From Ulota crispa (taxonomy: Eukaryota > Streptophyta > Bryopsida > Orthotrichales > Orthotrichaceae), in NCBI GenBank assembly GCA_963920765.1, contig OY987250.1:2480001-2544000 (forward strand): DNA of 64,000 nucleotides, read 5' to 3'. A model generated the notes under the pieces. That model was not told where the DNA came from and did no database searches. It saw only the letters and a list, made by a program, of their open reading frames with translations. Below, in pieces: positions 1 through 11,994 of the stretch. The translations under genes were made by a program, and so were the position numbers. The first letter of the stretch is position 1. The number at the start of each line of letters is the position of its first letter.

Positions 1-2229
1 AGACTCATCTATCATGGTGGTATGGGATTTGAGTTGGGGGATTTTCAAAAAAAAAAAGAAAAGGAAAATTTATTAAAGAATGAGGTTGCTCCATTTAGCA
101 TAGCAGAGGTAAATTCAATGTTTCTATTTAACATAGCAGAGGTAAATGCGATGTCTCCATTTAGCATATGAAGATGAGTTGGCAACCCCATTTAGCATTT
201 TTTTGTAGAAATTCAACTTGAAATTTTTAGTAAAATAAAAATATGCAATGAGGTACTTTTAAATTTAAATAACCAAAATTGAAATAAAAATAATTAATAG
301 CATCTCCAATATTAGAGAGGGAGAGGAAGAAAATTTAACATAGAGGAGGGGGGAGGGGATTCTTTCCATTTAGCATAGCTAAATTGATTTGAAGAATATT
401 GAATCTCAATTCCAAAATGAGTAAAATCTCCAATGTGGTTTAATCCATTTCTTAAATTCAAATCCATTTGCCTCTTTGTCTCTCCCTCTCCACCCCTTTG
501 TAGTTGAATTTCAATTCTAAGTTGGAAAAAGGTCCAATGGGTTTCATCAAAAGATGTCCTTCCACACCCAACACCCATGCCATTGTCCTTCCACATAGAT
601 TGCCCCTTGGCCCTTGGCCAATCACAAATTATCAAACCAACGGACATACAAACACACAAACACAAAATACACTATGGAGAGTGGGCATTTTTTTATAAGG
701 ATAGACAAGTCTTGATCCCATTTTGCTACCACAAAATGATCTCAAGACTCATCTATCATGGTGGTATGGGATTTGAGTTGGGGGATTTTCAAAAAAAAAA
801 AGAAAAGGAAAATTTATTAAAGAATGAGGTTGCTCCATTTAGCATAGCAGAGGTAAATTCAATGTTTCTATTTAACATAGCAGAGGTAAATGCGATGTCT
901 CCATTTAGCATATGAAGATGAGTTGGCAACCCCATTTAGCATTTTTTTGTAGAAATTCAACTTGAAATTTTTAGTAAAATAAAAATATGCAATGAGGTAC
1001 TTTTAAATTTAAATAACCAAAATTGAAATAAAAATAATTAATAGCATCTCCAATATTAGAGAGGGAGAGGAAGAAAATTTAACATAGAGGAGGGGGGAGG
1101 GGATTCTTTCCATTTAGCATAGCTAAATTGATTTGAAGAATATTGAATCTCAATTCCAAAATGAGTAAAATCTCCAATGTGGTTTAATCCATTTCTTAAA
1201 TTCAAATCCATTTGCCTCTTTGTCTCTCCCTCTCCACCCCTTTGTAGTTGAATTTCAATTCTAAGTTGGAAAAAGGTCCAATGGGTTTCATCAAAAGATG
1301 TCCTTCCACACCCAACACCCATGCCATTGTCCTTCCACATAGATTGCCCCTTGGCCCTTGGCCAATCACAAATTATCAAACCAACGGACATACAAACACA
1401 CAAACACAAAATACACTATGGAGAGTGGGCATTTTTTTATAAGGATAGACAAGTCTTGATCCCATTTTGCTACCACAAAATGATCTCAAGACTCATCTAT
1501 CATGGTGGTATGGGATTTGAGTTGGGGGATTTTCAAAAAAAAAAAGAAAAGGAAAATTTATTAAAGAATGAGGTTGCTCCATTTAGCATAGCAGAGGTAA
1601 ATTCAATGTTTCTATTTAACATAGCAGAGGTAAATGCGATGTCTCCATTTAGCATATGAAGATGAGTTGGCAACCCCATTTAGCATTTTTTTGTAGAAAT
1701 TCAACTTGAAATTTTTAGTAAAATAAAAATATGCAATGAGGTACTTTTAAATTTAAATAACCAAAATTGAAATAAAAATAATTAATAGCATCTCCAATAT
1801 TAGAGAGGGAGAAGAAGAAAATTTAACATAGAGGAGGGGGGAGGGGATTCTTTCCATTTAGCATAGCTAAATTGATTTGAAGAATATTGAATCTCAATTC
1901 CAAAATGAGTAAAATCTCCAATGTGGTTTAATCCATTTCTTAAATTCAAATCCATTTGCCTCTTTGTCTCTCCCTCTCCACCCCTTTGTAGTTGAATTTC
2001 AATTCTAAGTTGGAAAAAGGTCCAATGGGTTTCATCAAAAGATGTCCTTCCACACCCAACACCCATGCCATTGTCCTTCCACATAGATTGCCCCTTGGCC
2101 CTCGGCCAATCACAAATTATCAAACCGACGGACAAACACACACTCAAACACAAAATACATTATGGAGAGTGGGCATTTTTTTATAAGAATAAACGAGTCT
2201 TGATCCCATTTTGCTACCGCAAAATGGTC
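1..2229. repeat. 744-bp tandem repeat, three near-identical units
   Basis: The sequence at position 1 recurs at 745 and 1489. Units 1 and 2 look identical over their length. Unit 3 differs at scattered sites and diverges near its end (about 2080 onward). Each unit carries a 30-40 bp sub-repeat built on CCATTTAGCATAG and AGAGGTAAATG, then an A-rich part, then a conserved tail with GGCCAATCACAAATTATC and TTTTTTATAAGGATAGACAA. The array begins before the window. Open frames of 64-117 codons repeat with the array on both strands and are by-products of it. Confidence 0.95.
601..740 (+). promoter_or_regulatory. Promoter-like tail of the tandem unit (CCAAT then TATA-like)
   Basis: GGCCAATCAC (CCAAT-box-like) is followed about 75 bp later by TTTTTTATAAGG (TATA-like) and then a hairpin-forming CCATTTTGC/GCAAAATGG block. 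The same arrangement recurs near 1345, 2089, 2770, 3510, 4210 and 5075. No open frame follows. It could be a decayed promoter or LTR-like piece carried by the satellite; transcription is not shown. Confidence 0.3.
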
Positions 2230-5183
2230 TCATGACTCGTCTATTGTGGTGGTGTGGGACATATCCCCATTTAGCATAGTAGAGGTAAATGCAGTGTTTC
2301 CATTTAGCATAGTAGAGGTAAATGTGGTGTTTCCATTTAGCATAGGTGGATGAGTTGTCCCATTTAGCATTTTTTAGTAAAAATTTAATTTTTCCAAAAT
2401 AAAGGTATTAAAATAAATTCACATAGTTGAATTAAAATTTTTGAAATCAAATTAAAGAACCTCCAATGAGGCACTTTAAAATCTAAATAAATTCAAACAT
2501 GCCCCTTAATTTATCTCCTTGTTTTTCAATTTTGAATTTGAAGTTCAAACTAAGAATTATCCAATGGGGCTTTTCATGGCAATCTATACCTCTTCTAATT
2601 TCAAATTTTAGATTTAAGTTTTTAAAACATTCAAAGGGGTGAAATTAAATTGTATTTTCATCTCCCTCCCTACCCCTTTGTATCCAATTTAAAATACAAA
2701 CTAAGAGCTATCCAATAAGGTTCATTGGGAATGTCTTTTCATCTCCTAAATTCAATTAATGCCCCTTGGCCCTCAGCCAATCACAAATTATCAAACCAAC
2801 GGACAAACACACACACAAACACAAAATACATTATGGAGAGTGGGCATTTTTTTATAAGGATAGACAAGTCTTGATCCCATTTTGCTATCGCAAAATGGTC
2901 TCATGATTTGTTTATCGTGGTGGTGTGGGATATATCCCCATTTAGCATAGTAGAGGTAAATGCAATGTTTCCATTTTGCAAAGGTAGATGAGTTGACCCA
3001 TTTAACATTTTTTTGTAAAAATTTAATTTGAATTTTCTAGGAGAAATTTAATGTTTCAAAAAATGATAGTATCTAAGTAAATTCAAATAGTTGAATTTAA
3101 ATAAGTTGAATTGGAAAATTTGAGTTGTCCCATTTAGCATTTTTTTTGTAGTGGTGTATCCATTTTGCATAGGTAGATGAGTTGTCCCATTTAACATTTT
3201 TTTGTAGTTCAAATTAAAAAACATCCAATGATGCACATTAAAATTTAAATAAATTCAAACACGCCCTTCCATTTTTTATCTCCTACTTTTTTTATTATGA
3301 GTTTGAAGGTTCAATAGAGAATTATCCAATGGGGCTCATCAATTAAATATGTCTTTTCATGTCAATCTCTACCTCTTCCAATTTTAAATTCAAATATGTC
3401 CTTCCATTCCTTTGTATTCAATTCAATTTCAAATACAAACTAAGAGCTATCCAATAAGGCTCATTGGGAACGTCTTTTTATCTCCCAAATTATCCAACTC
3501 AACGCCCCTTGGCCCTCAGCCAATCACTAATTATCAAACCAACAGATACACAAACACACAAACAAAAAATACAATATGGACAACGGGCATTCTTTTATAA
3601 GGATAGACAAGTCTTGATCCCATTTTGCTACCGCAAAATGGTCTCAAGATTAGTCTATCATGGTGGTGTGGGATTCAAGTTGGGGATTTTGAAAAACAAA
3701 AAAGAGGAAAGTTTATTAAAGAATGAAGTTGCCCCATTTAGCATAGCAGAGGTAAATGCAATGTTTCCATTTAGCATAGGCAGATTAGCTGGCAATCCCA
3801 TTTAGCATTTTTTTGTAGAAATTCAACTTGAATTTTTTGGTAAAATAAAAATATCCGATGAGGTACTTTAAATTTAAATAAATCAATTTGAAATAAAAAT
3901 AATTAATAACATCTCCAATATTAGAGAGGGAGAGGGAGAAAATTTAACATAGAGGAGGGGGGAGGGGATTCTCTCCATTTAGCATAGCTAAATTGATTTG
4001 AAGAATATTGAATTTTAATTCCAAAATTAATAAAGTCTCCAATGCGGTTCAATCCATTCTTTAAATTCAAATCAGTTTGCCCCTTCATCTCTCCCTCTCC
4101 ACCCCTTTGTAGTTGAATTTCAATTCCAAATTGGAAAAAGATCCAATGGGTTTCCTCAAAAGATGTCCCATCACACCCACCCATGCCATTGTCCTTCCAC
4201 TTTGCCCCTTGGCCCTCGGCCAATCACAAATTATCAAACCAATAGACATACAAACACACACACACAAAATACACTATGGAGAGTGGGCATTTTTTTATAA
4301 GAATAAACAAGTCCTAATCCCATTTTGCTACCGCGAAATGGTCTCATGACTCGTCTATCATAGTGGTGTGGGATTCAAGTTGGGGGATTTTGAAAACAAA
4401 AAGGATGAAAATTTATTAAAGAATGAGGTTGCCCCATTTAGCATAGTAGAGGTAAATGTGGTGTTTCCATTTAGCATGGGTTGAATAGTTCCATTTAGCA
4501 TGGGTTGAATAGTTCCATTTAGCATTTTTTTGTAGAAATTTAAAATGAAATTTTAATATAATTTTAAATTCTCAAATTAGAATGGTATTAAAGTAAATTC
4601 AAATAGTTCCATTTAAATAAATTGAATTGGAGAATTCTATTATAATTTTTCTTTATCATTTGAATTTAATTTAGTAATAAGTTTAGTAATAAAAACATTT
4701 ATGCTATTCATAAAAGATATAGAAAGAAATTCAAAATTTTGAAATAAAAATACAAAACATCCAATGAGGTTTTTTAAATTTTAAATAAAATCAAACATGT
4801 CCTTCCATTAATCTCCTAGTTTTAAATTCAAAATTTAAAGTTCAAATTAAGAATTGTCCAATGAGGCTTATCAATTCAATATGTTTTTTCATGTCAATCT
4901 ACACCTCTTTCAATTTAAAATTCAGATTTAGGTTTTAAAAGTATTCAAAGGGGTAAAATCAAATTGTCTTTTCATCTCCTTCCCTATCCCTTTGTACTCA
5001 ATTTAAAATATACATTAAGAGCTATCCAATAAGGTTCATTAAAAATATCTTTTCATTTCCTTAATGCCCCTTGGCCCTCGGCCAATCACAAATTATCAAA
5101 AAAGACACACACACAAACACACAAACCAACAAACACAAAATACACTATGGAGAGTGGACATTTTTTTATAAGAATAGACAAGT
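2230..5183. repeat. Diverged units of the same tandem array (four further units)
   Basis: The conserved tail recurs near 2876, 3619, 4319 and 5160, giving units of about 671, 743, 700 and 865 bp that are clearly related to the 744-bp unit but substituted and indel-rich. The right border is sharp at about 5183, after AGACAAGT. The divergence gradient (identical on the left, diverged on the right) suggests recent amplification on the window-left side. Confidence 0.85.
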
Positions 5184-5263
5184 GAAAATATAAGAAACAT
5201 GTAAAAAATAAGAGGTACACGCTAGTGAAAACCATTGGAAAATGGGAAATGCTGGATTTTAGC

Positions 5264-5584
5264 TAAGGTAGGAGCACCCATAAACTTCACACAAAGGGTT
5301 TTGAACATGATGACTATTAATAAACAACTAGACAATTATAGGATCCTATTAGGAACAGAAAAAAATGAGTTTGCACCTTTGAATGCATTATTTGGATATT
5401 GCGATAATAAATTGTGAATTTTTAAAAAGCAAACTCCCATCATACCCATAACCAACACTAAGCTTTCATATTCACATGTTGTACATCCTTGTAATTACAT
5501 CTATTCATATATATCCACAAATTTTCCAAGATTTCAAAGGTGGCTGTTATGGGGATACTGACGCTTATGGGTGTTCCTACCTTA
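5264..5584. mobile_element. TA-class MITE T1 (AGGTAGGA ends)
   Basis: Inverted ends AGGTAGGAGCACCCATAA and its mirror TTATGGGTGTTCCTACCT are bounded by TA on both sides (321 bp including the TAs). Two close relatives lie at 5968 and 56836. TA target use is typical of Tc1/mariner-type elements, but the terminal sequence is not the classic Stowaway one. No transposase is present. Confidence 0.85.
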
Positions 5585-5967
5585 GCATAGTCAAGGTTTC
5601 TTCCCAAACACCACTTATGTCTTACAAATTAGTATCTTAACCCTTAAGAGTACTTGCGTCCAAAATGTGGACAATGGATGCCTTTTAACTTTAGTAAAAT
5701 AGTTGTATGAAAACAAATGAAAATACATTCCAAGAACACCTAGAAAGCAAGTTTTGTCTATTCTTCAAACAAGTGATTAATTTCTTCACTGGGTGCTTCA
5801 TATGTTTGTGGAAGGTTATGAATTAATTCGTGTAGAGATAGAAGAAAAAAGAAACTTCAAAAGAGAAAGATCTAACTTCTCGATTCCTTTCAGGTCATAG
5901 TTTGTTTTATCTCAAGAGCTCTATATTTGCATGTTTAGTGCGTGCACCCCCACGCACTCTTAGAGGT
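5585..5967. other. Spacer between two T-family MITEs; nothing recognised
   Basis: About 380 bp of AT-rich DNA separating two copies of the same MITE in the same orientation. No gene, structured RNA or repeat seen. Confidence 0.5.
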
Positions 5968-6280
5968 TAAGGTAGGAGCACCCATAAACGTCAAACTAAG
6001 GGTTTTGAACATGATGACTATTAATAAACAAATAGCATATAGGATCCTGTTAGGAACAGAAAAAATGAGTTCGCACTTTTGAATGTATTATTTGGATACA
6101 ATGAGAATAAGTTGTGAATTTTTAAAGAGCAAACTGCCATTGCACCCATAATCATTTCTAAGAATTCATGTCCACATGTTGTATATTCTTGTCATTACAT
6201 CTATTCACTTCCACAGATTTTTCAAGATTTCAGAGGTCAAGATTATGGAGACACTGACGCTTATGGGTGTTCCTACCTTA
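5968..6280. mobile_element. TA-class MITE T2
   Basis: 313 bp, same family and orientation as the copy at 5264, sharing the interior (TTTTGAACATGATGACTATT and following). TA flanks both ends. The inverted terminal block is about 25 bp long. Confidence 0.85.
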
Positions 6281-7576
6281 AGGGACCTTCCCAACATTGG
6301 TATAAAATGTCAATGTAAGCCTGTAAGGACCAATTAAAACTACAAGTCCAGGCCATTTGGGAATCCCAACAACTTCCAGTCGTAGCCTCTCATTGGTTTG
6401 ATTTCTAAAGCTAACCTCCAAAAGCCTCCACTTTCAAAAGCCATGGTCAAAATTTTGAAAAACGTTTTAATGCTTAAAAAAAAAAAAAACCTTGGTAGGG
6501 TCTTAACAAGATTTGTGTTCACTAGAAATGGGTAGGCTAATTTGTGGCTTTAAGGTATTTTTCAAATCTCATTAAAATAAATTTATATCTAAGAATTGTG
6601 ATTACGGGTAGTTTACCCTATTACACTTGCCCCCATCATCATTTCTTTGTCTTCAAAAATTCATATCTTTTAAGATATAGCTTCAAATGTCATGTTGGGT
6701 AAATTGGGAAAAACAAAGGTACCATTTTGTATTCCACCTCAAACCCAAAAAGTTTACCTCAAACTAGATTCAAAAATATCAAATTCAATCTAAGTCAGTA
6801 AGATTTTTTCCCTCACAAATTCCTCCTCTTAGGTGAGGGCACGTGTACAAAAAAGAAACGTTGGAGCTCAGTTTGGGATGATCACCCCAAACCTAGAAGT
6901 CCCAAAATGTCCACTTTTGCCCAATTTACCTAATATGATGTTTTCAAATCTAGGTTGACATGTATTGCAAGAAAGGTCTTACAGTACTTTATTTAAACTG
7001 CAAAAAAAATCCATTTGGCCAAATTTGCAAAAGATAGAGCCTATTAGCTATGAAGACCTCAGCTTGACATATAATTTATTCCCCCAATGCCTTAGCTATA
7101 GCAACGTCAATTATAAAATACAAAAAACAAATGAATTTTATTAGCTTAGCTAGCATTTATGGATGACCACAAAGGCCAAAGAAAGGAAGACGAAGTTTAA
7201 AGATGAAAATGACAAAATATGATCATCTATGACAATGAAAACCTCTAAGGAAGTGATAATAGGGCAATTTCAGATTTGAGATTAACCTTGACCTTACCTC
7301 ATTGAAACCTTGATAACTAACTCACACTTCACTCATTTAGGAATTTGAAGCTTGATACAAAACCTTAACTTAATTATCTTTCAGATGATACCATAACCAT
7401 GACATTTGGTGTATTGTGTCGTTTGTATTTAATATTTGAATTAAGACCCAATGATAATAGGGTAAACTGCATGTAGTCTTAAATTTTGCAGATAGTCAAT
7501 ATTGTAAAATGGCTATTACTGAGCATAGAGCAAGTACAAGAACATCAATGTGAGAGGAGGAGGATTACTAAAGAAT
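6281..7576. other. Intergenic DNA; core related to 61225-61490
   Basis: No gene seen. A part around 6590-6910 (CCCTCACAAATTCCTCCTCT and GGGATGATCACCCC blocks) is related in inverted orientation to the left half of the composite TTAA element at 61221, so it is probably an eroded transposon fragment. The rest shows no recognisable feature. Confidence 0.4.
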
Positions 7577-7579
7577 TTA

Positions 7580-8400
7580 GGGGCGGCTCACACTATGTCT
7601 CACATCCCATCTCTACATGTCCCACCATAACTCCAAATCCCAACAACTGGTTGAGTTGTAAAGAGCAGAATGAGTTCTAACAAAAGTCATGAATATTTTA
7701 TACAAAAACTAGTTTAGGTACCCATTGTACCAACAGAGGCAGCAAGAGTATCCTTGCAATAAACAAATTTTGCCCTAGCAATCCTATCAAAAAATGTGAC
7801 CAATTTTTAAACTATGATTGATTGGGTAACTCACAAATGCCATTAGCTTGACTTAAAGTAAAGTCTATGCACTCTAAACCACTCTATGCATGTATCCTCT
7901 CTTCACTTTATGCATGTACCCCTCTCTCCACTTTATGCATATACTCATCTTTCCCTTCTTGGTCCTTAGCTAAAGGCACAAAGAGATCATTGGAAAGTGG
8001 CACCATGGCGCTCTCTCTCAGCTAATCAAAATGAGTAGCTTCATGACTCTTGTGGTGGTTAACAATAAACTATGACTAGTCCCTAGAAGTTACACCACAA
8101 CAATCTCTCTTTAGAATGAGTGGCTTCACCAAAACTCTAAACCTGAGGGATTCTTTTATATATATAGATATTGGTGGGACTTGGGTTAAAAGTGAGGTTT
8201 AACAAAATGGTCAATCTAACTTGGAGTAAAGTCCCATCTTTTTTAACACCAAAACTTCCAAAAAATGTTGTCATGTAAACAATTGAGACATGAAACTTGG
8301 GATGTAGTGTGAAGCGTCAAATTCCAACTTTTGGCTCTACACAATCAGAATCTCAGATTTTAGTGGTGCATAGGACGTGAGATATAGTGTGAACGGCCCC
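7580..8400. mobile_element. Tourist/PIF-Harbinger-like element
   Basis: Left end GGGGCGGCTCACACTATG and right end (read inward) GGGGCCGTTCACACTATA form a terminal inverted repeat of about 28 bp, flanked by TTA at 7577-7579 and 8401-8403. A TTA duplication with a GGGGC start is the signature of PIF/Harbinger-type elements. It is 821 bp long and non-autonomous, with no transposase frame. Confidence 0.75.
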
Positions 8401-8474
8401 TTATTATTTTCCTTCTAACTTTGGCCAACGACATCTTTTTACATGGTGGGACACTCTTTTCTCTTTCTCAAAAT

Positions 8475-8660
8475 TTCCTTCTCTATTTGTAGTGTTATTT
8501 TTTGGTGTGTTTTCTTTTGTTGTGTTTTTTTATTTGCTTTTAGTTTTTGTGTGTGATTTTTGGGGGTTTTTTTAGTTTGTATTTTGTTGTTTTTGTATTT
8601 TATATTTTTTGTTTTTTGTGGTATTTTGTTTTTTGTCTTTATTTATTTTTTCAAACAATG
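8475..8660 (+). repeat. T-rich low-complexity tract
   Basis: A run dominated by T and TG (TTTTTTGGTGTGTTTTC and similar). Open frames across it encode only Phe/Leu/Val-rich low-complexity strings and are not genes. Confidence 0.7.
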
Positions 8661-9012
8661 GTATGACCAACTATTCAAAATTGTCGAGTGGCAAAGACGC
8701 ATTCAACGCACAAAGCACATCACATCTATTGGTTCGCAAACAGCCATCCCCTGTGTTCTTGACATTGAACCTGTCATTTTTTACACTTTTTTGTAAATAA
8801 ATTTTTGGTTTTTTAGTTTGTCAAAGGACACGCACCCTAGAAATGCAGCTATGATTTTCGTGTTGTTTTTTTTTTTTCAGAAGCTTTTCTCGTATTTACA
8901 TTAACTTAACTACCTTGGCACTAAATAGTAATCGGGTGGAAATGGATGAAATAATCACATTCCCTTGAAACAAGTCACCTGGTTTGCAAATGTGTGATTG
9001 AAAAGATACCAA

Positions 9013-9140
9013 GATGAACGTGCACACACGGATGATTTATTCCACGATTTGCATCGACAGATGAACGTGCATTCACAGACGATTCTGTCCATGATTCCAT
9101 GGATGGATGAACGTGTAATCGTGGATGATTCTGTCCAAAT
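9013..9140. repeat. Short imperfect tandem repeat, unit about 46 bp
   Basis: GATGAACGTG recurs at 9013, 9060 and 9105, each followed by a related CGGATGATT/CAGACGATTCTGTCC block. Small frames on both strands through it are by-products. Confidence 0.7.
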
Positions 9141-10371
9141 TAGTATTTCCTTACTGGCACGCATTCAAGGCTCGTTGGCACTCAACTAACCCTAAATGCC
9201 CAAGGGTGTTTTTCTCGTTTTCGGAAGGCAGTTCTGAAGTTTTTGAATTGTCATTTGAAAAACGAAATTGTAATTGTTGAATTTTGAACTTCAAGGCTTC
9301 TAGACGGCGTTACCCAAAAATAATCCAAAATGGACACGTAGATTTTAAGATATTTGTGATTGAATGATGAGTATGGAATTTTTTGGAGCTGCACAAAACT
9401 TCTAATGCAAATGGGCAACTTTTGAATACAAAATTGGGAAACAACCACCTAGGATGCTTTAGTGTTTAATGTTGTTACTTCAAAACTAATGGCTTTCCTT
9501 CCAAATGCATGACAATTGTTTCACAAATGAGCCTGCAATGCAATTATCAAAACACAACTGTCTAATACAAAGAGTTTTTTTAGCTTCAATTATTGACCAA
9601 AAATGAATATGAATGAAAGAAAATTTGATGGTGAATGAATTCTATTTTTTATAGCAAAGACATTACAAGTGAAATTAGTCCAAAAGCACTTTTAGATTTT
9701 GTTAGATGTCAAAACTTCATTAAAAAGGGCTTTAGTGCCCAAGGGAAAACTTCACCTTTTTCTCAACTTGATGCTTGTCTTTTCAATGTGGTAACTTGTC
9801 AAAGCCTTTGTGATACTATTCACATTTAAGGATTTAGGATACTGTAAGGTCTTGAAAAATTCAGGAAAACAAATAATAGGGTTAGTATTCAACAAGCTAT
9901 CATGGAAAAGTCATTTTTGTGGAAAAATGTGTAGTGTAATATTTTAGATTAAAGGGCAAAGTCACAGCTCATAGGGTCCCTAAACTCTATATCAATCTTG
10001 AAACTGCTTAGATGTGTTCCTATAACGGCACTTGACAATCCCAACTCCAACCGTCCCAAACTAGCTTAGCTACTGACATGTGGCACAATATGCTTGTGCA
10101 AGTAGCGTTCATTGTTCCACTTTGGGTTCAATAGTATATGGGAAAACCCTCAAATCTAGGGTGCAAAATTGAGAGCCGCTTGGGAATGGGTGTCTACCTT
10201 AACAAGACAACACAAACCTAATTTTCCATTGGAATACATGCAAGTAAGGTAAGGAGTAAAATAAAGTAGACAAAACAATCTGCGGGTGTATGTTCATCCA
10301 TACAATGAGCTAATGTTGGTAGTATCCTTCATCCATATAGCGGCAAAATATCACATTATTCTTAGAGCACC
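9141..10371. other. Intergenic DNA; one MITE end at 10185-10201
   Basis: No gene recognised. GGGAATGGGTGTCTACCTTA at about 10182-10201 matches the right end of the AGGTAGGA family, but I could not find its left partner, so it may be a truncated copy. Confidence 0.4.
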
Positions 10372-10374
10372 TCC

Positions 10375-10687
10375 ACCGGTGACTCTAACATGCTAAAAGT
10401 GGATGAAAAGTACTGCGGGCCCTCTCAAAACCCTCTCTTGACATTGTGTCCTACCGTTTCTAGCCCGTGTCTAGTAAGGCCCTCCAAGCCACTATTCACC
10501 ACTATTCATTGTAAGTTTAGTAAACTTTATCCTCTACTTTCCTTGATAAGTGGTGAAGTTATTATATATGAGGCGTGTTAGAGTGCATGGCCACCTTTTT
10601 GAAGAGTATGGGTGGAGATCAAGGAGCTTGAGGACCGCCCAAAACTGATGGAAAACTTTGAAAGAGCCTGGACCAGTGGAGATGCTA
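10375..10687. mobile_element. MITE with GAGCACCTCCACCGGT ends, TTA flanks
   Basis: Left end GAGCACCTCCACCGGTGA and right end, read inward, TAGCATCTCCACTGGTCC are flanked by TTA at 10372-10374 and 10688-10690. The 313-bp body has no conserved frame. TTA flanks suggest a Tourist-like element. The outermost base of the two ends differs, so the boundary could be off by a base or two. Confidence 0.6.
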
Positions 10688-10793
10688 TTAGAGGTCTTTA
10701 GATGTCTCATCTATTCATCCCCAAATTTTGGATATCTCAAATGGAAGAATCTCATACTGTTATTACTTTTATCTAATAAACACACTATTGCAC

Positions 10794-11080
10794 ACTAAAT
10801 ATTGCGTTTAGATTGCCCCACATTTATTTATTGACATTTTTCATTGTATAAACATTTGTTAATGCCACAATAATACTCTTCAATAATTACTGTTATGAAC
10901 AGTTTTTAAAGACCTAACAACAACAATGGAGTTTTAAAAATACAAACTAGCAACATTTAGGTTGTAAACTATGTGAAATTGTACTATCTAGAGAGTTATA
11001 TGTGCCTCCAAGTGACCAAGCAATGAGTCATGAAGGAGCTTTCCAAGGTAAGGCAACCTAATTGCACTACAGTATTTAGT
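10794..11080. mobile_element. MITE E1 (ACTAAATATTGCGTTTAG ends)
   Basis: A 287-bp copy of the family that also occurs at 13897, 45184 and as a tandem cluster at 45704-47515. Ends ACTAAATA...CAGTATTTAGT. The interior carries CAAACAATGAGTC-like and AACAACA-rich blocks shared with the other copies. Confidence 0.7.
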
Positions 11081-11872
11081 TAGCTGGATTCAGCCAAAAT
11101 GGTGAAAGACCCTACAAAAAAACGTGTCACAAGTATGATGAGCACCAAAAACGAAAAAAAAAAGTTAAAAATCAAATAAAAAGCATGTGCGTGGTGGAAA
11201 AAATGTGTGGAAAGACGGTTGGATGGTTAGTTGAGAGGCGGTTGATGGGGTTTTTGATGTGGGGATATTTTTAGGTGGGTGATAGGTGTTGACCCTACCT
11301 CGTAGAGGGGGCATATTAGAATGGGACTAGGAGATATTTAAATAGTCCATGGCATGGGTTGAACAGGGAATTGCATACGTTGACATGGGTTCCAAGCTTT
11401 CCAAGCACTCAGAAGCCGGCGTGGGGCAGACAGGTGTCATGGCCAGGACTGGTCTTGAGTGTAAACAGAAGAAAGTGCAAAAGTTGACCCTACTTTGCCC
11501 AAAGTTTTCTTGTCTGAAAGGCCAGGAGCCCAGGACCGGGGGGGAAGCCTTGTCAAAACATTCTCTCCCTGCATGTTTCACACTAGTGACTAGAGTCACT
11601 AGACTAGACAAATGATGTGTAGAAGGTGGGGATCCCAAGTATGGAAATTCAGGGGTTTTTGTTTATTTATGTTCTGTGAGAAAGTCAAAGGGGGACTGGA
11701 CTGATTATGATGAGTTGTATCTTTGAAGTGTTTGGATATTGATTTTCAAATGGCGAAAATGTCGACAAGATCGAGCAACCCATAGGCTTGACAACTTTAT
11801 CATTGGTCATGAATGTAGGAATATGTACGAAACTCAAAAAATAGGGGCAAGTTTTACATTTGGGACGGCAAA
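11081..11872. other. Intergenic DNA, locally G/C-richer; no gene recognised
   Basis: The stretch 11340-11640 is richer in G+C than its surroundings and has open frames of about 88-103 codons on opposite strands that overlap each other. Neither resembles a known protein to me, so no gene is called. Confidence 0.4.
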
Positions 11873-11994
11873 TAAGGTGGAAGTACTCAAGCCAACAACG
11901 TCCCATACCCAACCAATAGAATGGGTTATTTCCAATCTCAGCATGGACACGTGTTTTGGATGCCTTCTTTTGTCCTTTTCAAGGTTGAGATCAT

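Noticed and set aside
312..2186. Repeated open frames of 64, 112 and 117 codons in the first 2.2 kb
   Set aside because: They recur only because the 744-bp unit recurs, overlap on both strands, and break in the diverged units; no domain is recognisable.
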